18,425 nt of DNA, from positions 1 to 18,425 of the forward strand of contig JBFLXH010000048.1 in assembly GCA_040757295.1 (NCBI GenBank). The letters are read 5' to 3'. Under the pieces are notes generated by a model that worked only from the letters and a program-made list of their open reading frames with translations, searched no databases and was not told the origin of the DNA. The DNA is from JAGXSE01 sp040757295 (GTDB lineage Bacteria; Bacillota; PH28-bin88). The position numbers and the translations under genes are program-made. Below, piece after piece: positions 1-5,570 of the stretch. Position 1 is the stretch's first letter; every line of letters begins with the position of its first letter.

Positions 1-86
1 ACATATTTTTCTTCTTGCCAGTGAAGGGGTTAGTTTCTTATTGCCTTTTTCCGGTGCACCCCCTCAGATAGCAGCGTAACGAAAAT

Positions 87-115
87 ATTATGTTAACTTA
101 GGGTCTTGACATAAT
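87..115. repeat. Imperfect inverted repeat, ATTATGTTAA / TTGACATAAT
   Basis: The arms ATTATGTTAA (87-96) and TTGACATAAT (106-115) are inverted copies matching at 9 of 10 positions around a 9-nt centre. The left arm reads TTATGTTAACT, close to the XerD half-site of Firmicutes dif sequences, but no convincing XerC arm lies beside it. It could be an old recombination site, an insertion-sequence end, a regulator site or chance. A looser 7-bp inverted repeat, AGCAGCG (70-76) / CGCTGCT (118-124), surrounds it. The rest of positions 1-138 holds no gene that I can see. Confidence 0.35.
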
Positions 116-138
116 ACCGCTGCTCTCTTTAAGAATAT

Positions 139-462
139 CTACCCAGCAACTGCTTTTTTAATAACCTTAATCTCTATTTCATGGTCATCAATCCGCTTTA
201 CTATCCGGGAGACATCACCTTTGATGTGATCCATGTCCTCGGCCAGGCGGGTGACGGTGGCGTTGGTAACTGAGGTTCTTTCTTCAAGGGTACGAAGCAG
301 GGTGCCGTGTTCTTCCCTGATGCCTTTGGTCTCTACTTCTAAATTGCCAACGCGATTCTTGATCTCGCTGAGTTCGTTACGGACCTCGCTAAGTTCGTTA
401 CGAACTTCGACCTTAAAATCTCTGATTTCCTTTAGAACCTGTTCTAACAGCTTTTCACTCAT
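139..462 (-). CDS. Small coiled-coil protein, function unknown
   Basis: This encodes a 107-residue, highly charged protein predicted to be almost entirely coiled coil. Heptads run from about residue 5 to 50, with tandem RNELSE motifs, and continue weakly to the C-terminus. No signal peptide, membrane segment or catalytic motif is visible. The ATG is preceded by a good site, AAAGGAGA, about seven bases upstream. It is the last gene of the leftward operon, 48 nt after the DUF4041/GIY-YIG gene, so the two may be co-expressed. The heptads could allow it to oligomerise or pair with the coiled-coil stalk of that neighbour, which is inference only. I do not recognise a family, but the gene itself is likely real. 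Confidence 0.8.
   Translation of the reverse strand: MSEKLLEQVLKEIRDFKVEVRNELSEVRNELSEIKNRVGNLEVETKGIREEHGTLLRTLEERTSVTNATVTRLAEDMDHIKGDVSRIVKRIDDHEIEIKVIKKAVAG
364..405 (-). repeat. Tandem 21-bp duplication encoding a heptad
   Basis: Two adjacent 21-bp units (364-384 and 385-405) differ at only two positions. They sit inside the coiled-coil gene, and each unit encodes exactly seven residues, one heptad, so the duplication lengthens the coiled coil in frame. Confidence 0.8.
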
Positions 463-510
463 GGGGTTTCTCCTTTCATTTTCTCACGTACCAGAGCGGT
501 ATGGGGTTAT

Positions 511-1914
511 TTAGGCGCTGAGGCTGGATAACCGAAGGCTTTCTCTGTATTGCGCAGCTTCGGCAATTTTAGTAAAAGTCACCGTTGCATTATGGTTTGC
601 CTTAACAACCTTCTCCACCTCATCCAGTGGAACTCTGAAAAACTCTTTGCGTGGGTTAACCTTATTAATCTCATACTTTCTAAAGGTGCTGTGCAAAACA
701 CTTTCCAAGCCAGGTGCATCTTCAGAGAAGATCATTGCATGAACATCAAAATCAAATGGGACAGAAGCGTCACTTAATTCTTTTACTCTATCCAGTGGTT
801 CCAATCTGCGGGTCATGCCGATTTTAAAAACATCCTCACCAAATGAACCGATATTAGATATTACATAAACGAATCCCGCTCTTGTATTTTGCTCCCTTTC
901 AAGGACATTCTCTTTGTCCTTTTCAATCTGCTTCAACTTATCTTCAAGTTCTTTAATTTTATCAACGTATAATTGCTTTTCAATACTGTCTGCTTTCTGC
1001 ATGTAGGACATTAGCTTTGTAATTTCATTCTTAAATTGAGTTTCTTCTTTATCTAGCTTTGCCTTCTCACGCTCGATTTCGCGGCGGACCTTTTCTTCCT
1101 CAAGCATTTGCTCTCTTATGGCTTTTTGCTCTTCGCGTTCCTGTTCGCGTCTAAACTCATAAGAATATAACAACTGAAGCTCTTCAAGTTTCATCTTTAA
1201 AAACTCTTCAGAGATTGCAACACCATCGGTTTCAAAGATTTTATTCAGGGTTTCATAGGCTTTTTGCAGCTTATTTCTCATTGAATCAATATTTGAAACG
1301 GTGACCGAGGCGGTAATGGCAGATGCTTCAGAATTAAAGCAGCGGAGAATTTGCTTTGCATTATTGCTAACGATTTTCTTAGCTTTGTCCGATGTAATTT
1401 TCAAGGCACCGTCGTTTTTAATGAGTTCATTTTGCTTAATCCGCAACATGCTTAACCTGTCTTTGAATTCTTCCGAAGTGACTTTATCCTCCACATAGAT
1501 ATTGGCGGCCTCTGCTAGGCACTCGCTTTTTAGATCCTTCAGCTCTTGGGTTAATGCTTTCTTTTGTTTCTCTAAAATTGTTATATCATTTTTTAGTTCA
1601 TTGACCTTTACAGTAGCGTCATTAACCATTTTTTCAGAATTTGCTCTGGCTTCATCCAGAATCCTGTTGCTTTCAGCGTTGGCATCATCAATCATTGCAA
1701 CTTTTGATTTTAGCTTTTTAATCTCTTTAAATTGCACTACCAGCAAAACAATACCGATAATAGGGGGGACAATAAACAACCAGAGGGCAAACATAAGACA
1801 AATAAACCACGTTTGTAAATACCATTTTCCCAATTCTTTCAACCCCTTCCAAAAATATTTACGGTTTATGATTCGGTTCTTGGAGTTTCCGTCTCCGTTC
1901 CCTTTCCTTCTCAA
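511..1914 (-). CDS. Membrane-anchored DUF4041 / GIY-YIG (T5orf172) protein, SNIPE-like
   Basis: This 467-residue protein has three parts. A basic N-terminus is followed by a long hydrophobic membrane segment (about residues 34-62). Next come coiled coils (63-130, 250-345) flanking a DUF4041-like core (about 130-250). The C-terminal GIY-YIG domain of the T5orf172/Mug113 type spans about 346-435: FVYVI at 348-352 stands for GIY, FKIGMT at 363-368 for YIG, followed by R376, E404 and an N-P-R-K-E-F-F block at 420-426. The same architecture occurs in SNIPE, a membrane nuclease reported to cut phage DNA during injection. The start is a TTG with a closely spaced GGGGGT; a later TTG (residue 28) behind AAGGGG is an alternative. 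It lies 24 nt after the metallopeptidase gene and is probably a lysogenic-conversion or superinfection-exclusion gene. The architecture is seen; the defence role is inferred. Confidence 0.85.
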   Translation of the reverse strand: MRRKGNGDGNSKNRIINRKYFWKGLKELGKWYLQTWFICLMFALWLFIVPPIIGIVLLVVQFKEIKKLKSKVAMIDDANAESNRILDEARANSEKMVNDATVKVNELKNDITILEKQKKALTQELKDLKSECLAEAANIYVEDKVTSEEFKDRLSMLRIKQNELIKNDGALKITSDKAKKIVSNNAKQILRCFNSEASAITASVTVSNIDSMRNKLQKAYETLNKIFETDGVAISEEFLKMKLEELQLLYSYEFRREQEREEQKAIREQMLEEEKVRREIEREKAKLDKEETQFKNEITKLMSYMQKADSIEKQLYVDKIKELEDKLKQIEKDKENVLEREQNTRAGFVYVISNIGSFGEDVFKIGMTRRLEPLDRVKELSDASVPFDFDVHAMIFSEDAPGLESVLHSTFRKYEINKVNPRKEFFRVPLDEVEKVVKANHNATVTFTKIAEAAQYRESLRLSSLSA

Positions 1915-1938
1915 TTACCCCCAATTTCAGTCCCCTTG

Positions 1939-2229
1939 TCAGCTACTGTTGCAAGTATATTTTGCTTGTTGTTCAGCTACTGCTTCAAACCGTTCACCCT
2001 GCATATTAAGGCCTACAATAAACGGCATCCGAGGCATATCTGCAATCACATGCCAGGCCTCATGGTAAAACACGCGGCGTTGGGCTTCATGGTTAAGAGC
2101 ACTGGATATGAAAATGTGATATCTCCCTCGTCGGGACCGGTAGACAAAGCCGGCTATGCTGCCTTCCAGCGGAATAATATGATACAGCAACATCTTACTA
2201 TTAAGTAGTTCCTTAATCTCTTTGTGCAT
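1939..2229 (-). CDS. ImmA/IrrE-family metallopeptidase
   Basis: A 96-residue protein with the zinc motif HEAWH at residues 56-60, preceded by the hydrophobic/aromatic stretch RRVFY. A downstream acidic helix (E79, E82, E86) probably gives the third zinc ligand. ImmA-family proteases cleave a partner XRE repressor (ImmR in ICEBs1) and so switch mobile elements from silent to active; an XRE repressor gene lies upstream in the same operon. At 96 residues it is shorter than ICEBs1 ImmA (about 170) and seems to lack extra N- and C-terminal parts. The ATG is preceded by ACGGGAGC. A terminator-like hairpin separates it from the upstream genes, so it may need read-through or its own promoter. Confidence 0.8.
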   Translation of the reverse strand: MHKEIKELLNSKMLLYHIIPLEGSIAGFVYRSRRGRYHIFISSALNHEAQRRVFYHEAWHVIADMPRMPFIVGLNMQGERFEAVAEQQAKYTCNSS

Positions 2230-2271
2230 GGCTGCTCCCGTCTGTTTGTGTCAGATTATGTCGAAAACTCT

Positions 2272-2318
2272 ACCAAGCGTAAAACCCGCCGTTTTCGTTG
2301 CGGGTTTTGCTTCTTGGT
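2272..2318. terminator. Intrinsic terminator hairpin, likely bidirectional
   Basis: AAAACCCGC (2281-2289) pairs with GCGGGTTTT (2300-2308) around a 10-nt loop, and the outer arms ACCAAG (2272-2277) and CTTGGT (2313-2318) extend the stem. The 3' arm ends in TTTT on either strand. It falls 20-odd bases after the leftward TPR gene, where a terminator is expected, and upstream of the metallopeptidase gene, so it may tune expression of the protease/nuclease part of the operon. Confidence 0.7.
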
Positions 2319-2340
2319 GTCGATTTTAGAAATATCGAAT

Positions 2341-2529
2341 TTATTCCTTCTTTTTCTTTAGCTTTTCTATTCTAGCTTCAAAACCGCCTTTTGTATTGTC
2401 TATTAAGCCATAGCTTAAGGCCAGATTGCAGATTTCTATGGCTTCTGCATATCTGCCTTGATTTTCATAAATGATTGCAAGTCTTTGAAAAGAAGGAATG
2501 AATAGATTAAAGGTAACGGATTCTGCCAT
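2341..2529 (-). CDS. C-terminal TPR segment, probably the frameshifted end of the preceding gene
   Basis: This 62-residue frame contains one clear tetratricopeptide-type helix pair (residues 12-41, with RLAIIYENQGRY followed by AIEICNLAL) and a Lys-rich tail. TPRs mediate protein-protein contacts. Its ATG has no ribosome binding site, only the A-rich run of the upstream gene, which it overlaps by 23 nt in another frame. Removing one base from the A9 tract just upstream would join both frames into a single protein of about 238 residues, in which this piece would be the natural C-terminus. It is therefore either a mutational split, a sequencing error, or the product of slippage; independent translation seems least likely. 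Confidence 0.6.
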   Translation of the reverse strand: MAESVTFNLFIPSFQRLAIIYENQGRYAEAIEICNLALSYGLIDNTKGGFEARIEKLKKKKE

Positions 2530-3058
2530 TTTTAATATTTTTTTTTCGTTCAGATTTGTTAAGCGGACTGTTTGCTTGCTTTATGTATTTTTCTTTCTCT
2601 TCTTTAAGGTATTCTTCCTTAAACTCAGGGAATATACTAATATCTTCTAAGCAATATTTTATGCACCTTTCTATCCATTCTGGGCTTTCATTCCTTCGTT
2701 TATAGCACAAGTCGATTAAACTATTATATGTAAAATGTAAGTCAACCACATTTTCATTTCTTCTTATGGCTTCTTGTAATAGTTTATCTGAAAGTTCATA
2801 CCGCTTTTTGTTAATGGCCCACCCCGCATAATTGCTCAAAAATCCAGAAGCTGATCGGGTTATTGAAATTTCAACCTTCGGGTTATCTAAATCTTTTGGG
2901 TTGGGGCCACCCAAAGAAGAAGTGTAACATTCCCTAATAAATTCTCGCTCTTCGGGCAGCAAAGAACCCCAAAATTCTTCCAATTTAAGGGCTGCAATTA
3001 TACCGCCATATTTCTTTTGTTGTTCATTGTTCTTTTTAAAAAATAGCTTATTTAGCAC
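2507..3058 (-). CDS. TPR-like helical protein, N-terminal part (frameshifted at A9)
   Basis: A 183-residue soluble, all-helical protein of a type often found beside repressors in Firmicutes phages. It has a basic N-terminus, a helical segment rich in Glu and Leu (25-50), and TPR-like helices (about 85-150) ending near KEEYLKEEKEKYI. The last 10 residues after the Lys pair at 172-173 look like out-of-frame sequence, because the frame crosses nine consecutive A (positions 2538-2546, leftward strand) and soon stops. The continuing TPR lies in the +1 frame. The GTG start has a good GAAGGGG site and follows the repressor stop by 20 nt, so the two are co-transcribed. It may modulate the repressor or the protease; the function is unknown. 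Confidence 0.75.
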   Translation of the reverse strand: MLNKLFFKKNNEQQKKYGGIIAALKLEEFWGSLLPEEREFIRECYTSSLGGPNPKDLDNPKVEISITRSASGFLSNYAGWAINKKRYELSDKLLQEAIRRNENVVDLHFTYNSLIDLCYKRRNESPEWIERCIKYCLEDISIFPEFKEEYLKEEKEKYIKQANSPLNKSERKKNIKNGRIRYL

Positions 3059-3078
3059 TTGTTTTCCCCTTCATTAAG

Positions 3079-3492
3079 CTATTCTTGTACTTCCTCATCC
3101 TCAACTATCTTGATATAGCGTATGATTCGGCGGATTGCTTCCGGAGATAAATCCTTGACTTGTTTCAGCATAATCTGAAGATCGTCGCGTTTGACCAGCT
3201 CGTCCCAGAAGGCAAGTAATTCATGATCTTCAGCAAGAGCTGCATAAACAGTATTGAGTGCTTCTCCAGAGTCTTCTCTTAATACAATTGGTATGAACGG
3301 CAAGTCAAGAAGGTAGTCTGTTGAAACACTATAAAGCTCAGCCATGTTCTTTAGTAGGGTTGTGTCCGGATCTCTCACATCTCTCTCGTAATTTGAAAGA
3401 GCTTGAAATGTAATCCCCAAACGCTTCGCAGCCTCGTCTTGGGTCAAACCTTTTTTAGTTCTGGCTTCTTTTAGCCTCTGGCCTAAACTCAT
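3079..3492 (-). CDS. XRE-family phage repressor (ImmR/CI-like)
   Basis: A 137-residue protein. The N-terminal HTH_3 domain (about residues 4-62) has the classic RLKEAR-KKGLTQDEAAKRLGI helix-turn-helix start and the ALSNYERD recognition helix. The C-terminal part (about 75-135) is helical and acidic and probably dimerises; there is no S24 self-cleavage domain, which fits control by a separate ImmA-type protease encoded downstream. It is transcribed leftward, divergently from a small Cro-like HTH gene, with CGTTTAG boxes in the space between them. The ATG follows two consecutive AAGGAGT sites. It most likely represses the rightward early promoter and autoregulates its own. Confidence 0.9.
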   Translation of the reverse strand: MSLGQRLKEARTKKGLTQDEAAKRLGITFQALSNYERDVRDPDTTLLKNMAELYSVSTDYLLDLPFIPIVLREDSGEALNTVYAALAEDHELLAFWDELVKRDDLQIMLKQVKDLSPEAIRRIIRYIKIVEDEEVQE

Positions 3493-3531
3493 ATTAAAAA
3501 TACTCCTTACTCCTTTTAAGCTTCTTCCATA

Positions 3532-3559
3532 ATTTTATATCAACTCTCCGTTTAGTTAA
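3532..3559 (-). promoter_or_regulatory. Leftward (repressor) promoter, PL-like
   Basis: On the minus strand TTAACT (3559-3554), 16 nt, then TAAAAT (3537-3532) makes a plausible sigma-A promoter about 40 bases upstream of the repressor start. The CGTTTAG box at 3549-3555 overlaps the end of the -35 and the spacer, so bound repressor would occlude it. Confidence 0.5.
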
Positions 3560-3635
3560 ATAGACTCAACAAAAAGTTGATTAAAGGGGTTGACTCCACG
3601 TTTCGTTTAGGTTAATATGGAGATAACCCTAAACG
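3549..3635. promoter_or_regulatory. Operator set: three CGTTTAG boxes
   Basis: CGTTTAG occurs at 3549-3555 and 3604-3610 and, inverted as CTAAACG, at 3629-3635. The last two form an extended inverted repeat, CGTTTAGGTTA against TAACCCTAAACG. One box lies in the leftward promoter, one between -35 and -10 of the rightward promoter, and one at its predicted transcription start. A perfect 5-5-5 inverted repeat TCAAC-AAAAA-GTTGA (3566-3580) sits between the promoters. This is the expected geometry of a lambda-type switch; assignment to the flanking HTH proteins is inference. Confidence 0.65.
3590..3618 (+). promoter_or_regulatory. Rightward early promoter, PR-like
   Basis: TTGACT (3590-3595), a 17-nt spacer, then TAATAT (3613-3618) is a near-consensus sigma-A promoter. 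Transcription should start near 3625, so the ATG at 3617 inside the -10 cannot be the start of the downstream gene; the ATG at 3659 is. Confidence 0.8.
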
Positions 3636-3658
3636 CTACGTTGAAACGAGGTGAAAAA

Positions 3659-3913
3659 ATGAGCGTCGGGAAAAGAATTGCAGAAGTGCGAAAGGGAATG
3701 TGTGCAACCCAGGAATACGTAGCGCAAAAGCTCAACAGAACGCCGCAGTGGCTTAGCAACATTGAACGTGGTATTAGGCCAATCATGGCTGATGAGCTTG
3801 TCATAATTGCGGAAGTTTTAGGAGTAGACCCAAGTATTTTTTTTGATAATCACCTAAACAAAACGTTGAAGGAAACTCAGGAACTACCTAAGACTAACGG
3901 AAGGCGTTATTGA
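3659..3913 (+). CDS. Small XRE-family regulator (Cro-like)
   Basis: An 84-residue protein made almost entirely of an HTH_3 domain (about residues 3-62): RIAEVRKG, then TQEYVAQKLN, then the recognition helix WLSNIERG, then an EVLGVD helix. It has a short polar tail and no room for a dimerisation domain. I chose ATG 3659, with the site GAGGTG seven bases upstream, because the longer frame begins inside the promoter -10. It is the first gene transcribed from the strong rightward promoter and is divergent from the repressor, the position of Cro in lambda-like switches. Its role as an antagonist of the repressor is inferred from position and size. Confidence 0.85.
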   Translation: MSVGKRIAEVRKGMCATQEYVAQKLNRTPQWLSNIERGIRPIMADELVIIAEVLGVDPSIFFDNHLNKTLKETQELPKTNGRRY

Positions 3914-3966
3914 AAAATCATGTTATCAGCCGACCGGGACAGAAGGGTAAGGAAGGGGGTGAATAA

Positions 3967-4209
3967 ATGACTCGTCCCAAGACACTAAGGGGACTATTAA
4001 TTCAAGAAATTATCCGCGTTCATGACCTGATTGACAGCGCCGTTTCACCAGGGGAGCTTGTGGAGATGGTGAAGGCACAAGGGGTTCTTGTCCAAACCTG
4101 GACAACTCTGGTTAACAATGGGTGGAATGCGAACCTGGATGCTAAAAGTCATCAAGAGGAGAACGGGTGTCTTTTTCCCACAACGGGGCAATCTGCTGGC
4201 ATAGAGTAA
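3967..4209 (+). CDS. Small early protein, function unknown
   Basis: An 80-residue protein whose ATG follows a strong GGAAGGGGGTG site. Residues 8-60 are probably two amphipathic helices (RGLLIQEIIRVHDLID and a segment around ELVEMVKAQ). The final 22 residues, rich in Gln, Gly and Ser, lie over the end of a convincing leftward gene and look unlike the rest, so the natural C-terminus may have been extended by loss of a stop. It probably belongs to the rightward operon with the Cro-like gene. I recognise no family. Confidence 0.6.
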   Translation: MTRPKTLRGLLIQEIIRVHDLIDSAVSPGELVEMVKAQGVLVQTWTTLVNNGWNANLDAKSHQEENGCLFPTTGQSAGIE

Positions 4210-4363
4210 CATACATCTCGCCAACAATTTTAGCTCGCTCAACACATGCATCTCTTTCCTTATTGGGGCCATGAAGAATTACTTGGATGCCGTGTTTTTC
4301 AATGATAGCCAGCAACAGTTCTTTGGCGACGGTTCTGTGAATGTTCGGGACGTTATCGACCAT
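4142..4363 (-). CDS. Small leftward protein downstream of the second XRE gene, unknown
   Basis: A 73-residue mixed helical protein without recognisable domains; the central stretch AKELLLAIIEKHGIQVIL suggests a helix followed by a strand. The ATG at 4363 follows AAAGGTGG by eight bases; a GTG at 4375 would add four residues but has no room for that site. It starts 15 nt after the stop of the leftward XRE gene and is probably co-transcribed with it. Its last 68 nt run antisense to the end of the preceding rightward gene. Its position suggests an accessory to the second regulator. Confidence 0.65.
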   Translation of the reverse strand: MVDNVPNIHRTVAKELLLAIIEKHGIQVILHGPNKERDACVERAKIVGEMYVTLCQQIAPLWEKDTRSPLDDF

Positions 4364-4378
4364 GAGAATGACCACCTT

Positions 4379-4684
4379 TCATGCCTTTAGGCTTTTAATG
4401 AATTCCGCCAGTTTCTGCACTTGCTCTGGCGTCAAATGCCGTACCCGGTCAAGCAATGGCTTGATATGTTCAGGTGCTGAATTTCCGCCCGTTTCGCCCA
4501 AAAACTCTGTTAAAGAGACCCCTAACGCTTTGCAAATCAGTAGTAACGTATCCACGCTAGGGCTTTTGGCACCACTTTCAAGATAACTTAAGCTGGATTG
4601 GGCAATGCCGGCGCGACGAGCAAGTTCATTCTGGCTGAGCCCTAGCTCTTCCCGTAACTGTTTAATCCGTGCACCAATATCCAA
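4379..4684 (-). CDS. XRE-family regulator of the second divergent switch
   Basis: A 101-residue protein with an HTH_3 domain at residues 3-60 (IKQLREELGLSQNELARRAG, recognition helix SSLSYLESG, then LLLICKALGV). A C-terminal helix around residues 72-99 (HIKPLLDRVRHLTPEQVQKL) resembles the oligomerisation tail of SinR/Xre-type regulators. The start is TTG, with GGAAGGTG seven bases before it. It is divergent from another small XRE gene 110 nt away, over a region of repeated RGTGAT boxes. The two HTHs share the G-x-AQSSLSYLESG-like recognition segment (AQSSIHYIETG in the partner), so they may bind the same sites. Role: probably a second repressor. Confidence 0.9.
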   Translation of the reverse strand: MDIGARIKQLREELGLSQNELARRAGIAQSSLSYLESGAKSPSVDTLLLICKALGVSLTEFLGETGGNSAPEHIKPLLDRVRHLTPEQVQKLAEFIKSLKA

Positions 4685-4707
4685 CAGGCAACACCTTCCA
4701 ACAATTC

Positions 4708-4737
4708 ATTATAGTGATTTTACCACAGAGTTAACAA
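4708..4737 (-). promoter_or_regulatory. Leftward promoter of the second switch
   Basis: On the minus strand TTGTTA (4737-4732), an 18-nt spacer, then a consensus TATAAT (4713-4708), ending 24 bases upstream of the TTG start of the leftward XRE gene. Confidence 0.6.
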
Positions 4738-4801
4738 AATAGTGATTGACCTATAATCTAAATGGTGATATTATTTAATCGAAAGGGTGATAGGTGGTGA
4801 T
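4713..4801. promoter_or_regulatory. Operator-like direct repeats, RGTGAT boxes
   Basis: The hexamer (A/G)GTGAT recurs at 4713, 4741, 4764, 4786 and 4796, always in the same orientation; the first two share the longer core TAGTGATT. The boxes overlap both promoters and the start of the rightward XRE gene, as expected for binding sites of the divergent regulators. They differ from the CGTTTAG boxes of the first switch, so the two circuits should be independent at the DNA level. Confidence 0.55.
4746..4774 (+). promoter_or_regulatory. Rightward promoter of the second switch
   Basis: TTGACC (4746-4751), exactly 17 nt, then TATTAT (4769-4774), about 20 bases before the GTG start of the small XRE gene. 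RGTGAT boxes lie at the -35 and just upstream of the -10. Confidence 0.7.
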
Positions 4802-5024
4802 TAAGCTTAAAGAACTAAGGGAACAGAAAGAATTGTCCCAGCAGGGGTTGGCCCGAAAGGCCGGTGTGGCGCAATCATCAATTCATTACATTGAAACCGG
4901 ACAGAAAAGCCCAACCATCAAAGTGTTAGCCAAAATAGCTGCCGCGCTGAATGTGAATGTTTCGGATCTGATTGAAAGTGGAGGCGGCTATGCTGCAGCC
5001 CTGGACACCGGGACAGAAGGATGA
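4794..5024 (+). CDS. Small XRE-family regulator (second switch, rightward)
   Basis: A 76-residue protein consisting of one HTH_3 domain (residues 3-62: LKELREQKELSQQGLARKAG, then AQSSIHYIETG, then VLAKIAAALNVN) and a short Gly/Ala tail. Two adjacent GTG codons (4794, 4797) could start it; AAAGGGTG precedes both, and the second has slightly better spacing. It is transcribed from its own promoter, divergent from the leftward XRE gene. Its recognition helix resembles that of its partner. Probably an antagonist or co-regulator of that partner, controlling the early genes that follow. Confidence 0.85.
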   Translation: MVIKLKELREQKELSQQGLARKAGVAQSSIHYIETGQKSPTIKVLAKIAAALNVNVSDLIESGGGYAAALDTGTEG

Positions 5025-5065
5025 GAAACAAGGTTAGATAGTTTTTCGATGAAGGAGGTGATTGA

Positions 5066-5284
5066 TTGGGATCTAAAATCCCCTTGCGGGTTTTGTTAGC
5101 TGAAGCGGTAAATCAGGTAGCACTGGTTTACGGGAAAGAAGAAGCTTTGCAGTATATGCATAATGGCTGGAGACCGATTTTGGTTCCTGATGAGAAGCTT
5201 GGCGACTATTTTTCTTCCCTGGATATTTGGGTTTTAGGTTGGTTTAGCGAGTCATGGGCGGGTTACTCCCAGGAGGATAAATAG
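5066..5284 (+). CDS. Small early protein, function unknown
   Basis: A 72-residue protein starting at TTG behind an ideal GAAGGAGGTG site with 5-nt spacing. The N-terminal helix (LRVLLAEAVNQVALVY) is followed by a Trp/Tyr-rich, probably globular C-terminus (WVLGWFSESWAGY). The Trp-rich end is unusual for a protein this small. It follows the second XRE gene by about 40 nt in the same direction, so they probably share a transcript. Its 3' end overlaps, antisense, the end of a leftward gene. No family recognised. Confidence 0.65.
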   Translation: MGSKIPLRVLLAEAVNQVALVYGKEEALQYMHNGWRPILVPDEKLGDYFSSLDIWVLGWFSESWAGYSQEDK

Positions 5285-5522
5285 GGGGGCCTTTGGCAGA
5301 GGGCCAACCCAAACGAACAAAAACGGGGTTTCCCTTATTTGGATAATGAACTTCGCTAATCCGTTTGGTTGAGACTATTTCCCACCCAATACTCAAGAAC
5401 TTTTTCAGAACCTGTTGATCTGACCGGTCATAATCGGGAAATGTTTGAACGCTGTGATATACCAGGTAATCCGACAGAATATCACCCCCAGGTTTCCAGC
5501 CAATTAATGCCTTCGACAACAT
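5244..5522 (-). CDS. Lone leftward small protein, function unknown
   Basis: A 92-residue protein with a credible amino-acid pattern: a helical N-terminal half (DQQVLKKFLSIGWEIV), then a basic segment and a conserved-looking motif, PVFVRLGWPSAKGPPIY, near the C-terminus. The opposite strand has no rightward frame in 5285-5561, so this is the only gene that could fill the gap. The ribosome binding site is weak (AAAAGG, 10 nt from the ATG) and I see no clear promoter. A single gene pointing against the rightward early operon resembles a moron-type insertion. The last 41 nt overlap the preceding gene antisense. Confidence 0.55.
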   Translation of the reverse strand: MLSKALIGWKPGGDILSDYLVYHSVQTFPDYDRSDQQVLKKFLSIGWEIVSTKRISEVHYPNKGNPVFVRLGWPSAKGPPIYPPGSNPPMTR

Positions 5523-5570
5523 AAGGAAAAAGCCTTTTGGATTGGCCGTATTGTTAAGGAGGTGGTCAAA

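Noticed and set aside
106..134. Rightward promoter TTGACA with 17 nt to TTAAGA
   Set aside because: The -10 is poor, no rightward gene follows, and the TTGACA is part of the inverted repeat.
1502..2208. Rightward frames opposite the nuclease and protease genes
   Set aside because: Ser/Phe-rich antisense shadows of strongly supported leftward genes.
3617..3658. Upstream ATG extension of the Cro-like gene
   Set aside because: It lies within the -10 and before the predicted transcription start; ATG 3659 has the binding site.
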